From positions 39,416,527-39,480,526 of the forward strand of contig CM049308.1 of the NCBI GenBank assembly GCA_026874595.1: a stretch of DNA of 64,000 nucleotides. Reading direction: 5' to 3'. The translations under genes and the position numbers were made by a program. Source of the DNA: Sipunculus nudus (Eukaryota; Annelida; Sipuncula; Golfingiida; Sipunculidae). Of the stretch, positions 1 to 13,593 are shown one piece after another. Under the pieces are notes generated by a model. The model saw nothing but the letters and a program-made list of their open reading frames with translations, did not search any database and was not told where the DNA came from. Each line of letters opens with the position of its first letter. The stretch's first letter is position 1.

Positions 1-279
1 ATTTTAGTTCGGGTGATTCCGTGTAGACGCCCCTTCCATTTATCAAATCTCTTATGACCAAATCTAACTAGTCTTGTTACTTTTTGTTACTTGTAAAAAT
101 TATCTTAAGATCTCGAGACAAGATATCGTATTAATAATCTAGAGATCAGAGATTATACTAAAATGCCAGAAATGATTGTGTCATAATACCAGATAATCCA
201 TATATTGGTTTTCTATGCCACATTTTTAAGAAATAATGTTCTTTTTTAATTTTAATGTCATTTTGCCATTATTTTCCGA

Positions 280-735
280 GGAGATTTTTCATGCATGGAA
301 CTCCCTGGATGTCAAATTAGAAGAATCCAGGTCCAGTGGTTACGATGTGTGCCTTGTTAACGGAAGCCCGCTTAAAGTTATCAAAAATTGAGAAAAAAAT
401 GCGTAAAAATACAAAAAAATATACAGATGACGCCACCAGTCTGTAGAACTGATGAAACACTCCATGATCACTATGAATACAAAAAATCATGGTGACCAAT
501 ACATTAGTTATTCAGATACAGGAGCTTTTTTTTTATCAAAATTTTAATAATTCTGGGGGGGGGGGGGTACTTAGGAGCCACATAGCTCGGAGGATATGGG
601 AAACAGAGAAACAGAGACCTATTTTCAGTTTCCAAGGGCATTTTCGTGGACCTCCCTGTATGTCAAATGAGAAGATTTAACAGGTCCAGCGGTTACGATT
701 TGTACCTGGTTAACGGTCAGACAGACAGACGGACG
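280..735 (+). repeat. Fragment of the hairpin-family tandem unit
   Basis: About one and a half copies of the roughly 335-bp unit seen six times at 50,690-52,748 (GCCACCAGTCTG near 430, GATATGGG near 594, GTCCAGCGGTTACGATTTG near 684), ending in a GACG run near 720-740. A 13-base G run lies at 555-567. Bases 1-279 show nothing recognisable. Confidence 0.7.
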
Positions 736-759
736 GACGACTGACAAATTACAAATTAG

Positions 760-2770
760 GTACTCTTGCATAGCTTACCTCCAGTGACCCGAAGTGAGCT
801 GCCTGCAACTTGACCAAGCACGTGAATACAAGAGAACCTACAAAAAAATTCAGTAAGTAGCTTAATTTGTTAGCTTTTATTTGCAAATTTCAGAATATAA
901 CAGATAAAATCATTAGGAATACAAGCAGTAAAAATTAAATCATATGTACTAAAAATAGTCATAGTTGGGATAATAACTTAAAGCTAGGTGCCACTTTCAT
1001 TTCTGGAATTGATAATCAACCGAAACTTATACTTTGTGCCTAAGGTTGATTCATGTTGGAAATCAAACTGATCAAGGGTGGTCACCACGCATTTTACTAA
1101 GATATGACCAGTAAACAAGAAGGTGGTCAACTGGTTTATGATGGACTGAAGAAAATTCAGTTAAAGAATATGATAAGCTACAGAATTGCAATGAAGTGTA
1201 ATTTGAAAAAGTTTATTAATTAAGAAGTCAGCAACATCATTTTATGAAAGATATTTTATTATGAAAACAGAAAAATACATTGTCAATCTAACCTTTCTAT
1301 TAGATCTGATTTCCTTTCTGTAGTAACTGCGCTGAGCGAGCTTTTTCTTCAATTCGTTAACTGTAAGGCAGTCGTAAAATCCTATTCGTGAAGCCATAGC
1401 GGAGAACCAAGCGAGATTGTTATCATTTATAATACGCAAGCGCCATCTATTTGTGATAGTGCGGGCCAGTCAACTCCATTCATATATTATAAAAATAAAT
1501 ACCTGGCGGAAACCATTAGGGCTATTTAAATCGGAACATGTTGACAATTGGACCTCTGAACCCCGTATAAATGCATGAATGTTTTGGTCCGGTCATGGTA
1601 TACGGTACGTTTATTAGCCTTATATGAAGCATCCCGTAAAACCGTAAAAAAACGCTTAAAATTCGGAATATTTTACGTTTTTTATCATGTACACGGTTAT
1701 ATGATTGTCCAATCTAATGTAACCAGTCATAAAATGAGAACTATATATTAGTAATAGAGTGTAAATGCATTATGATATGGGCCCGGGTTACGTATTGCGG
1801 GAAAATTGACCGTCTGTCGGACCGTATGTTTTAGTTGAGAATCGGCTTGATTTTCCGGATTTTAATAACCTTTCTGGTGTCTATGCTTAGACTTCTGTCC
1901 ATTCTATTATAATCACCTGGAGAAATGTAAAATACACATAAAATAAGTATGATACGGCCGTTTTCTGTGGGCCCGTGTTTTCTGACGGCCCAAAATAGGC
2001 AATTTAACCCTAAATAAGAGTAATAAATTACCACTTAAATGCAAATTTTCAGCTAAAGTTTTATTTCATAGGGAAGGGATAGACCCAATCTTCATGATTA
2101 ACTCAGTTTAAAGATCGTTCCTATTACGAAAGGGTATTTTTTCATGTGTTTAATAGGTCCGGGTTTTTCAATCTAGTTTCAGCCTGTCCCAATAGCAAGT
2201 GCACCAATAACGGCGCGTCCGCGTTGCGCAGTAGCAATCATGGCACCTAGCTTTAAGAGAAAGATTGTGATTTAAATTTTGGTATACAACTAATTTTGAT
2301 TGATTAAGGTCATATCTTTGGTAAGAAGTCGTTAGCATTAGCATTTATCGTGTAAAGGGAGTAAATATCTTACCTGCTTTTTTATAAAGTACATTATGTT
2401 TGGGCCGATAACTTCTAAGAATTATATAATACAGACATAATTTTCTAGCATGTACGAAGGAATTATGTGAGAAAAACGTATGGTAAATTTTATGAAAAAC
2501 AGATGATTAGTTTTGATATTAAGCAGTTCTGAAAAGTGGTAATAGGTTTTCAATACAAAATTGAGGGTTTTCCTCAATTTCTTGATAGAACGGAGTCCCA
2601 GCGACCCAGTTTTCGGTTTGGTAGGAGAATTTTTGAAAATCCAACAGAATGCCGATTTTTAGATCCGCAGGTTTCATATTTTCTAGTTGAACGGACAGAC
2701 GGACGGACGGACAGCCGACGGACAAAGAACCATCGCTATTGCTCAGTTGACTTAAAGTCAGTTTAGGTAA
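760..2770 (+). repeat. 3' portion of hairpin-family element, interrupted
   Basis: Left part 790-977 and right part 2,257-2,770 align with the body of the same family at 17,041-17,798 (TTGGTATACAA, CATTATGTTTGGGCC, GACGGACGG, then the CTCAGTTGACTTAAAGTCAG end hairpin). The interruption is the TTAA-flanked insertion. Confidence 0.7.
982..2252. mobile_element. Non-autonomous TTAA-inserting element (piggyBac-type target choice)
   Basis: A 1,271-bp insertion with 12-bp terminal inverted repeats AGCTAGGTGCCA and TGGCACCTAGCT, bounded by TTAA on both sides (978-981 and 2253-2256). It splits an older repeat. The sister copies carry the uninterrupted sequence, with one TTAA at the same place (AAAATTTAAGG at 17,197). 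No coding sequence of transposase type was seen inside. TTAA duplication is the piggyBac signature, but the terminal bases are not the usual piggyBac ones. Confidence 0.6.
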
Positions 2771-2774
2771 AACG

Positions 2775-5080
2775 GTACGTATCGAAATAACAGGACGTAC
2801 CGTTAAATCGGAACAAGTGCTGTTATAACCGCCAAAGGCTGTTATGGACATACAGGAAAAAAAAACAGTACATACCGAAATTTCGGGACCTCCCGTTAAT
2901 CGGGACAAGTTCTGTAGATTGGCCAAGTCGATGCAATGTTTAAAACATAATTCCTCCCACCATCAGAGCCATCAAACTTTGCTGTGTTATTAAGCTTAGA
3001 ACAGGTACTACCACCTCGCGGCAAATTATATAACTAAATTGCGGCTCTCTGTCCGACCATTTTAATCGACTGGTAAACTCCACCGGTTATGGACGATCAG
3101 CGCCACACATCACCGCCTCGCTGAACTAGGGTCTTTTTCAGTTAGGTCAGCGGTAATTGGGGGTCTTTCTCAGATTTTTTTTTTAAACCAACATGGTTCA
3201 TTCAGTCACCGCCTATTGCGGTCTTCCCATTTAGCAGTCTTAATATTTTTAGGCTCTCGCCTATGTTGAGTTCGGCGAGACTTTCAACACTTATACCCTC
3301 CGCCTTAGTGTTACAGTTTATAAGTTCATCGCTCTTCGAAGTGGGCCTGTTTAAACAAATTGGAATAACCTCTGGCTTAGCCAGTCAGATAGAGACATTC
3401 AGGTGTACACGCGACGAACACAGTCAAAATGTTATATATGTACTCGCTTCCTGAAACGATCTTAGGACAAACACACGGGTTCACACAGATGCCGGTAGCT
3501 GCTCCTGTCACAGGGAACTGGACCTATCCTTACAAAAACGTTGCCAAAGTGTCCACAATGCACTTATATTTGGCATGTGGACCGTAATGTTCGTACAGCA
3601 GAGATATATCACAGGACACGATGGACAATGTATAGACTACCTGAATACATGATTTCAATGCGAATATTCCCAAGCGTGTGAAGCTGTCTAATGCATATGG
3701 GACCGCTGTTCGCGTTCTTTTAGCAAAAATGCCATGTACATGAGGCGTGACGGCTGACATGCAAATGCGAGGGAATAGTCCGGTGCTCAAAGAGCCTTGT
3801 GACGCCCTAAAATGCAAATATTAGGGATTCACCATACGGCTTTCCATGGTTTTAGTGATAAGAGCGTGCACTGCATGAGTAACGTCTATCGGTACAAGGA
3901 ATCACGTTTTATTTTAAGTATTTTAGTAAACACGTAATTACTAAAGCCCAGGCAGGGCTAAACATAGTGCTGCTATTATGGACGTACTTGAAAAAAAAAA
4001 TTGATTACCTAAATCACAGGAAGTAACGTTAAATCGGCACAAGTGCTGATATTATCGCCAAACGCTTTCGCCTCAACTTTTCGCGCGTTTTTATTAACAA
4101 GGAAAAGCTCAAGTCAGCGCGTTTTTTTAGGACTCAATGGTAAAAGGCCTTGCAATATATGGAGTCCGATTGCCAATCAGTGAGAGTTTCTACAATATTA
4201 GCCTCAGACTACACACCACCGAATGCCCTTGTAACCAGGGTTACCGCGCGCCAGCTCATCACTCTTCGAAGTGGACCCGTTTAATGTAACAAACTACTGG
4301 CTGTCCGTCTCAGTGAGGCTCGCGGCGAGGTATTCAAGTGTCGATGCGACAGTTCATCTCTCTCTCTACCAAACTTGCTGATATGCATTTGGTAAAAATG
4401 TCAGTGAATGTTTAAAAATTATGATCCACGTTAAATTTTAGTTGCTATCGAAACCATGAAACACATACTTATTGGGTGTCAAAATAGTGTAATCCGTTGT
4501 CTTGTTGTTAGGCAGTAAATATTTGGCAAAACGTACAATGAAAACATACTCTTTCCAACTATATGAACGATACGTTTCGGAAAATAGTAACTGCTTTAGT
4601 AAATACCTACCAGTATATATGACCCTTTACATGCATCATGTATAAACATAGAGATTTGCATCATGAATTGCAGCTAAACTACATGGTCGATTAAAAAAAT
4701 ATTTGGCAAAAAAAATAAAATAAATTGAAAACATGATCTGTCCAAATATATGAACAATATGTATCTATATAACGATAAATAGTCATTACTTTCGCTAATA
4801 CCTATCAATATGGCCCTTTACGGTCTGTATTTCCACTTGTAGAAATCAAAACGGACAAATTACCAGTTTTTACCACCGAAAATACGGACGGATGCCTACT
4901 CAATAAACTAGCCAAAAACTTCACCTTACAAAAATTGCATTGTGTGTACATCCAATTTAAACATGGATATTATTTGTTTCCATGAAAAATTGGTACGTCC
5001 TGGTTTAAAATTTTAGGTACAAGTCCTGATAAATCGTAACCGTCCTGAAATGTCAGGGCCGTCACGTGCCTGTTTCAAGA
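2775..5080. repeat. Degenerate dispersed repeats, no gene
   Basis: A motif close to GTTAAATCGGAACAAGTGCTG recurs at 2,803, 2,895 and 4,030. A second motif, CTCTTCGAAGTGG, occurs at 3,331 and 4,261. The part at 3,470-3,800 matches the family at 39,300-39,990 (GCAGAGATATATCA). Open frames here are short and none looks like a known protein. Confidence 0.45.
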
Positions 5081-5318
5081 TATTATCATCTTAAAATACA
5101 TACAGATATCTCCATATTTGTTTTACATTCAACCTCCTCCCTTCTTCCTAAATTTGAAGACTTTGAACAAACGTACACAAATCTGTAACTGCTTTATAAG
5201 GTGCTTTATACTTCATATTTATTATTATTCATCCACCAAACGAAGGTAATTTTCATATATATCTATATATACTATACATAATGTGTTTTATATATAAATA
5301 TTTAATATTATATATGTG

Positions 5319-5320
<2 letters not shown>

Positions 5321-5383
<63 letters not shown>
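5321..5383. repeat. (AT)n microsatellite
   Basis: More than 60 bases of uninterrupted AT. Open frames reading alternating Tyr-Ile across it are artefacts. Confidence 0.95.
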
Positions 5384-5388
<5 letters not shown>

Positions 5389-5458
5389 CATACATGTTCC
5401 GTAGCCTATGTTTTCATTGAAAGGTGTCTTGCATGTGCGCGTATATGCGTGATGAAAT

Positions 5459-5592
5459 CAGGCGTGGATCCAGGATTTTTTTGCAGGGAGGGGTCAACGG
5501 GTGTCATGCATAAAAATGGTCTAAACAAAAAGTTTTTGGTGGGGGGGGGGGGGGGGTTCGACCCGCAAAAACCCCCTCTGGATTCGCGTCTG
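5459..5592. mobile_element. Short inverted-repeat element (MITE-like) with internal G tract
   Basis: 134 bp with imperfect terminal inverted repeats: CAGGCGTGGATCCAGGA on the left, and the complement of CAGACGCGAATCCAGAGG on the right. An 18-base G run lies in the middle (5,539-5,556). No target duplication was evident. Confidence 0.45.
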
Positions 5593-6038
5593 TGAATTCG
5601 CTCATGTATGATTTTCTAATTGTGTTTTCATTTGTTCGTCAGCGTATATGCGTATCTGCATGAAAATTGCCACAGGAGCGACTGACTTTTACGCAGTGTC
5701 TAGGTGAACTCGGTGGGTCCTGGAAAAATGACGTATCTTCAACATCTTCTTTATAGGAAGACCTGCCAGGTCCACTGTTCCACTATGTACTTTCGCCAGT
5801 GCACGCGTATTCGCGCTCATGGAAACCATCATGAAGTCACACTTGTATGCCTTTGAAGTCTTTCCCGGGAAGCGAAGCCTTTTTTTATAAGGTTCAATAT
5901 CCGCCACTGTTTACTCGTCCTATTATTATAAGATTGCTAGACTAACTGCCTCTGTCATTCCTCAGTTAACATCCACGTAGAGCGTCTTATGAATTCAATA
6001 TCTGAATGACAAGTTACCGCTCGGTTATCGAGCCGGGG

Positions 6039-6057
6039 AGGGGGGGGGGGGGGGGGG
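6039..6057. repeat. Poly-G tract
   Basis: About 19 G. Similar G or C runs of 10-20 bases occur at 8,412-8,427, 16,236-16,248, 33,333-33,348 (C), 38,354-38,383, 48,129-48,144 (C), 51,170-51,179 and 54,336-54,346. Assembly length may be unreliable at each. Confidence 0.9.
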
Positions 6058-6399
6058 CTGGGTTTTTTTTGTGTTTTCTGAGTTAGCAGTATGTGCAAAC
6101 CTTGATACTTCACATTCATTTCTCATCAATATTTAAGAGCCTTTACAAAACGTGGTAAATGATTAAAATGTTAAGAATGGTAATGTTAACCTTTTTTTAA
6201 ACAAGGCCTACAGGCCTAATGCGAACCTGCGCAGTGGGATATACATCATGTATTATGCTTCCATTATAACATGTTTGACCGTTACTTTTCAAGTACAATG
6301 CAAGTACTAAACATTTAAAAAACAAGTATGTATACATATTCCCAATTTCAGGCTGATATAAAAAAAACCTGTATATTTCAGAATAAGCAGGAACATACA

Positions 6400-6545
6400 G
6401 TGTGCAAAAATTATTGTAGGTGGCATCACCAGTCTTGTTTACAACGAGGCTATCCCATATGTAAAATGCACAAATGCAAAGGTCATAGAAGGTGACACCA
6501 GTCTTGTGTACGAGAATGCCATCAAAGATGCATGGACAGGTCATT
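6400..6545. repeat. Degenerate copies of the palindrome-bearing units
   Basis: AGGTGGCATCACCAGTCTTG and GGTGACACCAGTCTTGTG are diverged forms of the GGTGGCGCCACC palindrome unit found at 10,840-11,180. The flanking words (GATGCATGGACA) also match. Confidence 0.5.
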
Positions 6546-6639
6546 ATCAGGCCAAAACATCAAACTTCTCTTGAATCAGGTGCACTGGGCTGACAAGGCT
6601 TAGGTAAGAATTGCAGCTTCCCCGAGTGAACCTGAACAA

Positions 6640-7330
6640 CTGCTAGCTTCAGCTACTGCACTAGGTGAACTCTTGACCTGCACCTGGCTGTTCTGAGTGA
6701 ACTTTTGACCTGTACCTGGTTGCACTGAGTGAACGATTGAGTTGTTGCATAATCTGAAATAATTGGCAGTCTGCCAAGCTATTTATAGATACAGACACAT
6801 TATTGGCCTGTTGGTATATTTGTTTACCCATAGTTGTCAGTGGCAGGAAGTCTTCCTTTGAGCATGCAGAAAGAGAACAGATTTATCAAAAGAAAAATTG
6901 CTTCTTCCCTCTAAAATAAATGTGTACCTGCCAAATATTGTCCTGAAATCGCTTCCTTACTCCTGTAAACGAGTGTTAAAAACAGTGGTCCGGGCGCGAT
7001 CACAGGTGTAATCATAAACACAGCGCCTGTATCGCTCGGCCACAACACGTTTCAATCGGGAGATGCCCTGACTGACTTGGCCCAAAATGTAATGCATGTT
7101 TCCACTGGCTGAATCTTCGGGTCTTGCGGCTCACAATCGAACCTCTAGTCACGCGGACTTGTTATGGTGAACATACACACGTGGACTGTGTTTAACAACT
7201 CGTTAAGCCATAACAAGGTGTTAAACAGCTCAAAGGGAGGTAATGACTAATGAGACCGTGTGCTCGGACGGTTTTGCTTGGAAACTTTTGTATAAAGCAA
7301 AACTGAACTGATGATGTGAAAGAATAGGCA
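6640..7330. repeat. Dispersed repeat family also at 39,297-39,990
   Basis: TGTACCTGCC...ATATTGTCCTGAAAT, CTCCTGTAAACGAGTGTT and CACAATATTGCTCC-like words occur in the same order at 39,327, 39,360 and 39,971. A 32-bp direct repeat (GTGAACTTTTGACCTG type) precedes it at 6,660-6,735. Bases 7,330-9,360 show no gene or clear repeat. Confidence 0.55.
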
Positions 7331-9358
7331 TAATATTGCTCCGGATTATGTTCCTTTAATTTTACATCTGAAAGAAGCTTTAAATAACCTGTTCATTGCT
7401 TGCTTCTGATTATAGTCAAGAACTGGATGTTTGTTGCCGTGTGAGAGGGGATAAAGAGAAAAGTGTTGATTACCCTCTCTCATGCAAAGAGGGCAGTAGC
7501 ACCCTGTTGTTTCCGGGCCAAAGGATGTAACTGAGGTTACTTTGTCAATAGAGCACAGGGGGCATACGTGTCAAGAGTCCAAACCAAGCTTGATTCCATA
7601 AGAATAATAAATAAAGTGGAAAAAATCAAACAAAAAGTTAAAATATATCATATAGAGATTTATAAATGAGCTTATGGAACTTTTTGATTTGTTGGTGTTG
7701 CAAAATAAAAGGAGGGCCTTGCATATTGCTTCGTTAGTTCAGAAGATATATGGCGATGATCCACTGTCTATAGTCGTCCTATTGGCATGCAGTTTGTCTG
7801 CCCGTTAGATAAGCATGAATTTACATCATTACCTACGGATTTAAAATTTTACATACAGTACAATGTACAGAAATTGTACCAAACCGGAAACTAGGTCACT
7901 GTGCTTTGTTCCTTTGAAAATTTAAACTAAACCAATTTGCATTCAAAACCTTTTATACCAATTCAAGACTGCCTTTTATAATACGTTTAGCGTGTATTGT
8001 TCTGATAAGGGCAAGGAGCTTTTCATTATATGTCCGATGTATATATGAGGAAAATTAAGTCAGTATTGAGTAATTAGAAAAAAATTATGGACTGGATCAA
8101 ATGTTTGGTGAGAATCTTTTTACTCAATGAATATGTTAACTGCTCAAGCTGGATCTTAGTTCATCCAGAAAATAATTACAGTTAATTTATATGTAGTTAT
8201 ACACCAGAGATCAGGTCGGAAATTCAATGTATTTTTCAAGTAATCAACAAATGTTAAATCACTACCATGAATTTCACCCTATACTTTGACCATCGCATAT
8301 TGTTTACTTGTAAGCACTGTTGATTTAATTTTCAAATACCATAAATACATGGATTTAAGCTATTGGTTCTGAAATTCAAATGCAGTTACCAAAAAAAAAA
8401 TGGTCAGATATGGGGGGGGGGGGGGGGCAACACTATATAATTTATGAGTAATCCAGATCAGGAAACAGGCCACCTCCACAGTGTACCATAGGGCAAGCTG
8501 GCGATTTGATATAGATATATATGCCGAAGTAGAGCACATCCTTGCTGTGTGCACTTGTGCCCCTTGCCTGTAGGGACTGATGAATGACATAATTATCATT
8601 TAATATGTTTAAAATTAACATGGATTTCATTCACCGAGACTCTTTTAAGTTACTTTGATCGTTTATTTTGTCAGTTTTTATGCTATACACCCCCTAAATT
8701 GTTCAGTCTACACATTTTGTTTTTATTCGGAACTTGCGTTGTGCCCCAGAATCTTAATTTATCCCTTAAAATTCCAGCTCCGGCCCACTTCTGTCCTATA
8801 AACTGCCTCATTTGTAAAAAAATTTGAATATAATTCTGATATTTTCAGATTCTAACTGCCTCGCCTGCTGGTCCTTTTTTAAATTTATGTAAATTTCAAG
8901 TAAAGCTAGAAACAGCAAACAGTATCCTGTTTGACACCAAACATCACCCAGTTCATTTCTTTCCAAGAATGTTAATTTTCATGTTATCTGCATTGAATGA
9001 ATATCAATTTTAAGCAACTTCATTTAACTGTCAGTTGACTTGATAATCACTTGAATGGACAGATACAGGAAAATATCAGATGACTGAGGTGTGAGATTGA
9101 CAATGAATATGGTTGTTTTCTTTTCAAATCCGAAATGAAATAGATGCCAATGCACTTTTTTTGCAACTTAAATGCCCCTGTTTAGTGCACACGTATATAC
9201 AGCCGAATCCTCCTTAATTATGACCATACTTGTGCTGTAGCAGACGCTTGCAAAACGCATTGGATGGGATGTTCTGAGTACACACGGCTAGAAAAAGGAC
9301 AATTCACTGAAAATTGCTCATTTGGATTTTTTTTTTATTCCGTTAAAAGAAAACACCG

Positions 9359-9360
<2 letters not shown>

Positions 9361-9411
<51 letters not shown>
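9361..9411. repeat. (TA)n microsatellite
   Basis: 51 bases of perfect TA. Shorter AT arrays lie at 12,964-12,984, 14,480-14,550 (broken) and 28,559-28,587. Confidence 0.95.
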
Positions 9412-9414
<3 letters not shown>

Positions 9415-9699
9415 GAAAGGTTCCACCATCAGTGAAAACGAACCCTCCCAATCAGCAGTCAGCCTCCCAATCAGCAGTCACCCTACGGGCATGATGATAT
9501 AAAGAAAGCATCGTCCTTGACTCAATGATTTGATTAGATGGCATAACTGACATTGCCATTTTGATCTAGGATCCTCTTTTATTTTTTATCACTCAGCTTA
9601 AAGTTGAGTAATGTGTTTCCACATTGAATCACCAATTTTTTTTCTTCCATTTGTTTAATTTTAACCTTTTTCGAATGATGTATTTTCTTTTTATGGAAT

Positions 9700-11470
9700 A
9701 AATATAACATATGTATGTGTATGCAATTTTCACTCAAAACAGATCTACAGATGGATACCAGATGAACTTGATTGTAGTTGGCCAAAGCAGTCTTGTATAC
9801 AAAATAAACCATTCCAAGATCTATGGACATACCAATTTTTTAGGTGAATACATAAAACCACTCCTGAAAAAAAAAATATATACTAGTATTCTACGATTAG
9901 AAAAGGTAGGTGGCACCACCTGTCTGGTCTATGATAGATCTAGGCAATATGAAAACGATTGTAGGTGGTGCCACCTGGCATGTATACAGACGGAAGAATA
10001 AAAAATCTGTTTATGCGGACTCATAATTGCAGCCCACTAGCCTTGTGAATAAGAAATCTACCCATGATTGATGGACATGCAAAGCATCAATGTATAATAC
10101 AATAAGTGACCATGGGGTCATGACGCTCAGCTGTCTAGGAAGAAATTCACAAAAGGAATTTTATCATCTGAATGCCAAATTTTGTAGGTGGTATCCCAAT
10201 TCAACTGAAGCAAAGCTCAAAGGATATGGGTAACAGAGATCTAAGTTCAGGTTTCAAAGGGGATTTTTCATGAACCTAGGGGATTTTTCATGAACCTCCC
10301 TGGATGTCAAGTTAGAAGATTCTATGATCCAGCGTCAGGATTTGTGCCCTGTTAACAAACGACCGCATCTGTGAAAGTCTCAAAAATAAAACTTTAAAGA
10401 AAATGCGTAAAAATTTGAAACTTTTCAGGTGGTGTCACCAGTATGCAGGAACTGATGAAACACACCATCATGAATGTGGATGCAAAGAATCATGGTGATG
10501 AGTGCACAAGTAGTTCAGATACTGAAGCTTTTTTTCAATTTTTTTCATTATTCTAGGGGGTACGTCTGAGTCCAATAGCTCGGAGGATATGGGTAACAGA
10601 GACCTAATTTCAGGTTTCTATGGAGATTTTTCATGGACCTTCCTGGATGTCAAGTTAGAATTTTCTAGGTCTAATGGTTATAATTTGTGTCTTGTTAACA
10701 GATGACCACATATCTGAAGGTCTCAAAAATGTATCAGAAAAATGCGTAATTTCTTTTTTTTAAATTCAAGTGGCGCCACCAGTCTGCAGGAACTTAAAAA
10801 ACACTCCATCAATATATTCTACAAAAATAGGCGGTAGGTGGCACCACCTATCTGGTTTACAAGAAAACTCAAGATGGATTGACCTGTCAAATTTCAGACC
10901 AATATATTGAACCACTACTGAGGTATGAGTGACTTTTACACAAAGCAAATGCATGGATGGATGCCATGCAAATACAATTACAGATGGCACCACCAATCTT
11001 GAGTACGAGGTGGAGATGTCCAAGATCCATGGACATGCATAATTTTAGCCCAATACCTTGAACTAGTCAATAAGATGAACAAATGGCAAAAGCATTGATG
11101 TATGCCACATGAAAATGATAGTATGTGGCACCACCAGTCTCTAGTAGGAGATGGAGGTATCCAAGTTCGATGGACATGCAAAAGTTCTGCCCAATACATT
11201 GAACCACTCCTGAAATATGGGCTGTTATCACTAAGACACCCAGATTCAGTCTGCATTAAAAGTATTGCAAGTGGCGCCACCTGGCTTAGTTAGGGAGTAG
11301 TTCAATTGTGGCCCAATAATTATGCTGTGTTTCAGAAAGATCAGTCCAAGGGTCTCAGAGGAGTTCTCCAGAAACGAACTTGGTGGCTGCAGTGGAACCC
11401 AAAAAACATAGCATCCACATAACTCTGTTCTGGTGGATACAATCATAATATACTGACCCAATTTAACCAC
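9700..11470 (+). repeat. Nested palindrome-bearing tandem repeats (hairpin families A and C)
   Basis: A family-A style start at 10,107 (AAGTGACCATGGGGTCATGA, then GCTCAGCTG) is followed by two units of the 335-bp type (10,427 and 10,768). Blocks then follow with GGTGGCACCACC or GGTGGCGCCACC at 10,842, 10,983, 11,123 and 11,267. It ends in a hairpin near 11,410-11,440 (GCATCCAC against GTGGATAC), matching the hairpin at 50,660-50,689. 11,480-13,300 holds only diverged repeats (see 11,890). Confidence 0.6.
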
Positions 11471-11889
11471 ATCAACATCTTATCCGCTGATTGACAACAA
11501 ATGATTAAAATACAGAAAATTTATGACAGTAATTTAATAATTTAAAATATTATTTACAAAATCTACACAGATATCATAACTTTCTGATGAAACTAGTCCC
11601 ATGTTATTTTATTCAGATCTCTAACATGTGCAAAACAGGTGAAAACAATGAACATCTATTAACTGATGAATGAAAATATACATCTATTGATGATCTTTCT
11701 GTATCACAGCAAGTAGTTAGCTATTAATGAAACAGTGACTCATACATTTCTCTGACTGTACATTTATATTTACATATACTCCCATGACCTTTTCTTATAT
11801 AAGCATATTTTCTAGTGGTGTGCTAATTGATCGATTATATGGATGGCTGGTTATTTACTTTAATAATCTATTACACTTGTTACAATTTT

Positions 11890-12310
11890 GCATAACTGAT
11901 CATTAACAATTGTGTGTGGAGGTGGAAATGAGTCCAATCTGTGAAACTGAACCTTGTGCAGCAAACAGGTGTCAACAACCCAGCTGTTACCTTCGATCTG
12001 CCAGCATGATGTAGATCTCAGAATGAATTTACTCTGTCAATATTTTAGGTATGATTCTTTACAGCAGATTTTACGGTTATTCAGAAGGTACTAAAGGGGC
12101 CAAATCACCTATCTGACCTTTGTATACTAAAGGTAATCCCTTGGAGCTTTTATAATAAGCCAGAAAAGTTGATATCACCAAACAAAGGCTGCTTGTTTTG
12201 TTTATATCAATGTGATTATAACATGTGGGGGGCCTGCCAAAATAGTCAAAACAAATTCAGCAAGGGCATCTGGCAGCAAGTTAGAAAACCCACAGCTTTG
12301 CAAATGGCAT
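11890..12310. repeat. Dispersed repeat shared with 32,690-32,870 and 47,090-47,290
   Basis: GTGTCAACA.CCAG.TG.TTACCTT recurs at 32,696. GTAATCCCTTGGA...TGGTTATAA-like words with GGGGCCTGC recur at 47,100-47,210. 12,310-13,300 shows nothing beyond a diverged about 118-bp duplication (ATATCCTT.CGAATGAC at 12,893 and 13,010). Confidence 0.45.
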
Positions 12311-13329
12311 TTTGCAACAAGAAGTGACCTTTCTACCTCCGCATATATGCAACCTGCTACCTAAGGTTACATGTTTTTCCCTTTTGTCAACATTGCTGCG
12401 TTTACAAATATGTTGTTGATAAACAAGTTCATACATCCTTCACAAAGGCCTTATGAGATCTTTTCACAACCTAAATTACCTTTAGATCATTTTATAAACA
12501 CAGTGGAGGCTAGATTTCTCAAATTTTTTTCAAGAGGTAGAATATTGGGCCCCTTGAAAACAATCAATCAATTAATAATCAATCATCATTCGTTTTTCCT
12601 TTAAATGATCATACACAATTCTACAACAAATTCCTACCACTAATATTTTCTTTACAAACTGATTTATTGTGTGAAGCTGTCATACCCTGTTTACCCACAA
12701 TATAAGATTTATACTGAGCACTGAGTTAACAATGTGTTATGTTTGTGTTATCCTCAGATAAATTCTAAATCAATCCTGGGAGGTTCAAATAGTTTATAGC
12801 CTATGGCCACAAACTTTCTGACGCCACAACCTGACAATGGTAAAATTATAATGTGAAGTATGTTGTACATGCAAGACAGAAAAACTAATTAAATATCCTT
12901 GTGAATGACAACTGGAATATATCAGAGCATTTAAACTGAGTATTTGATTATTAGATATCAATAATATATATATATATATATATACATGAAATCTCACACA
13001 GCTAATTATATATCCTTACGAATGACGACTGGAATACTCAGTGCAGTCAACTGAAAATTACCATATAATGAAAAAAAAAACGATGTTGAGACAAACTCCA
13101 AAGTACAACTGTTCTACTCTGTTCCCTGGTAGAAGGAATACTATATAACACTGTTAATGTTAATAACAGACACTTTTTGAACTGACAATACTGCAGCACT
13201 GGCCTACAAAAGGGCACAAGGGTAAAATTATATTTGTGAAAAATACATGTTAAGCATAACAAAATTACAAATGGAAACAAAATTACCCATGCTAGCTTTA
13301 CTCCATTATCTAACTTCTGACTGAATGCA

Positions 13330-13335
13330 TTTATT
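13330..13335 (-). terminator. Candidate FANCM polyadenylation signal AATAAA
   Basis: First perfect AATAAA on the minus strand after the stop codon, about 260 nt downstream, which implies a short 3' UTR over 13,300-13,593. No transcript evidence is available. Confidence 0.35.
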
Positions 13336-13593
13336 ATATTTTTAGTTCAAGTTAAACTTTAATTATAAAACACCTCCTTATTAACTGTAGAAACCTTTAT
13401 CCCATCCAAAGATAATTCTAAACAATAAATCTTGAAGGCAAGATAAATGTTGGCAGAGAAGATGACATGGAAAACATCAATTCAAAGGAGTTTCAAAGTT
13501 TAAATTTAGAACATGACAATGAACTATACATCTGACTAGCATTGCAAATAATTAATGAATATGAGGGGTGATGATTTATGTCAAGTTTGAAGT

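Noticed and set aside
5281-5595. 104-codon open frame
   Set aside because: Mostly alternating Tyr-Ile from the (AT)n array, then a poly-G run. The same applies to frames at 14,421, 28,381 and 28,518.
6197-6544. 115-codon minus-strand frame
   Set aside because: It overlaps diverged palindrome repeats and has no recognisable protein features.
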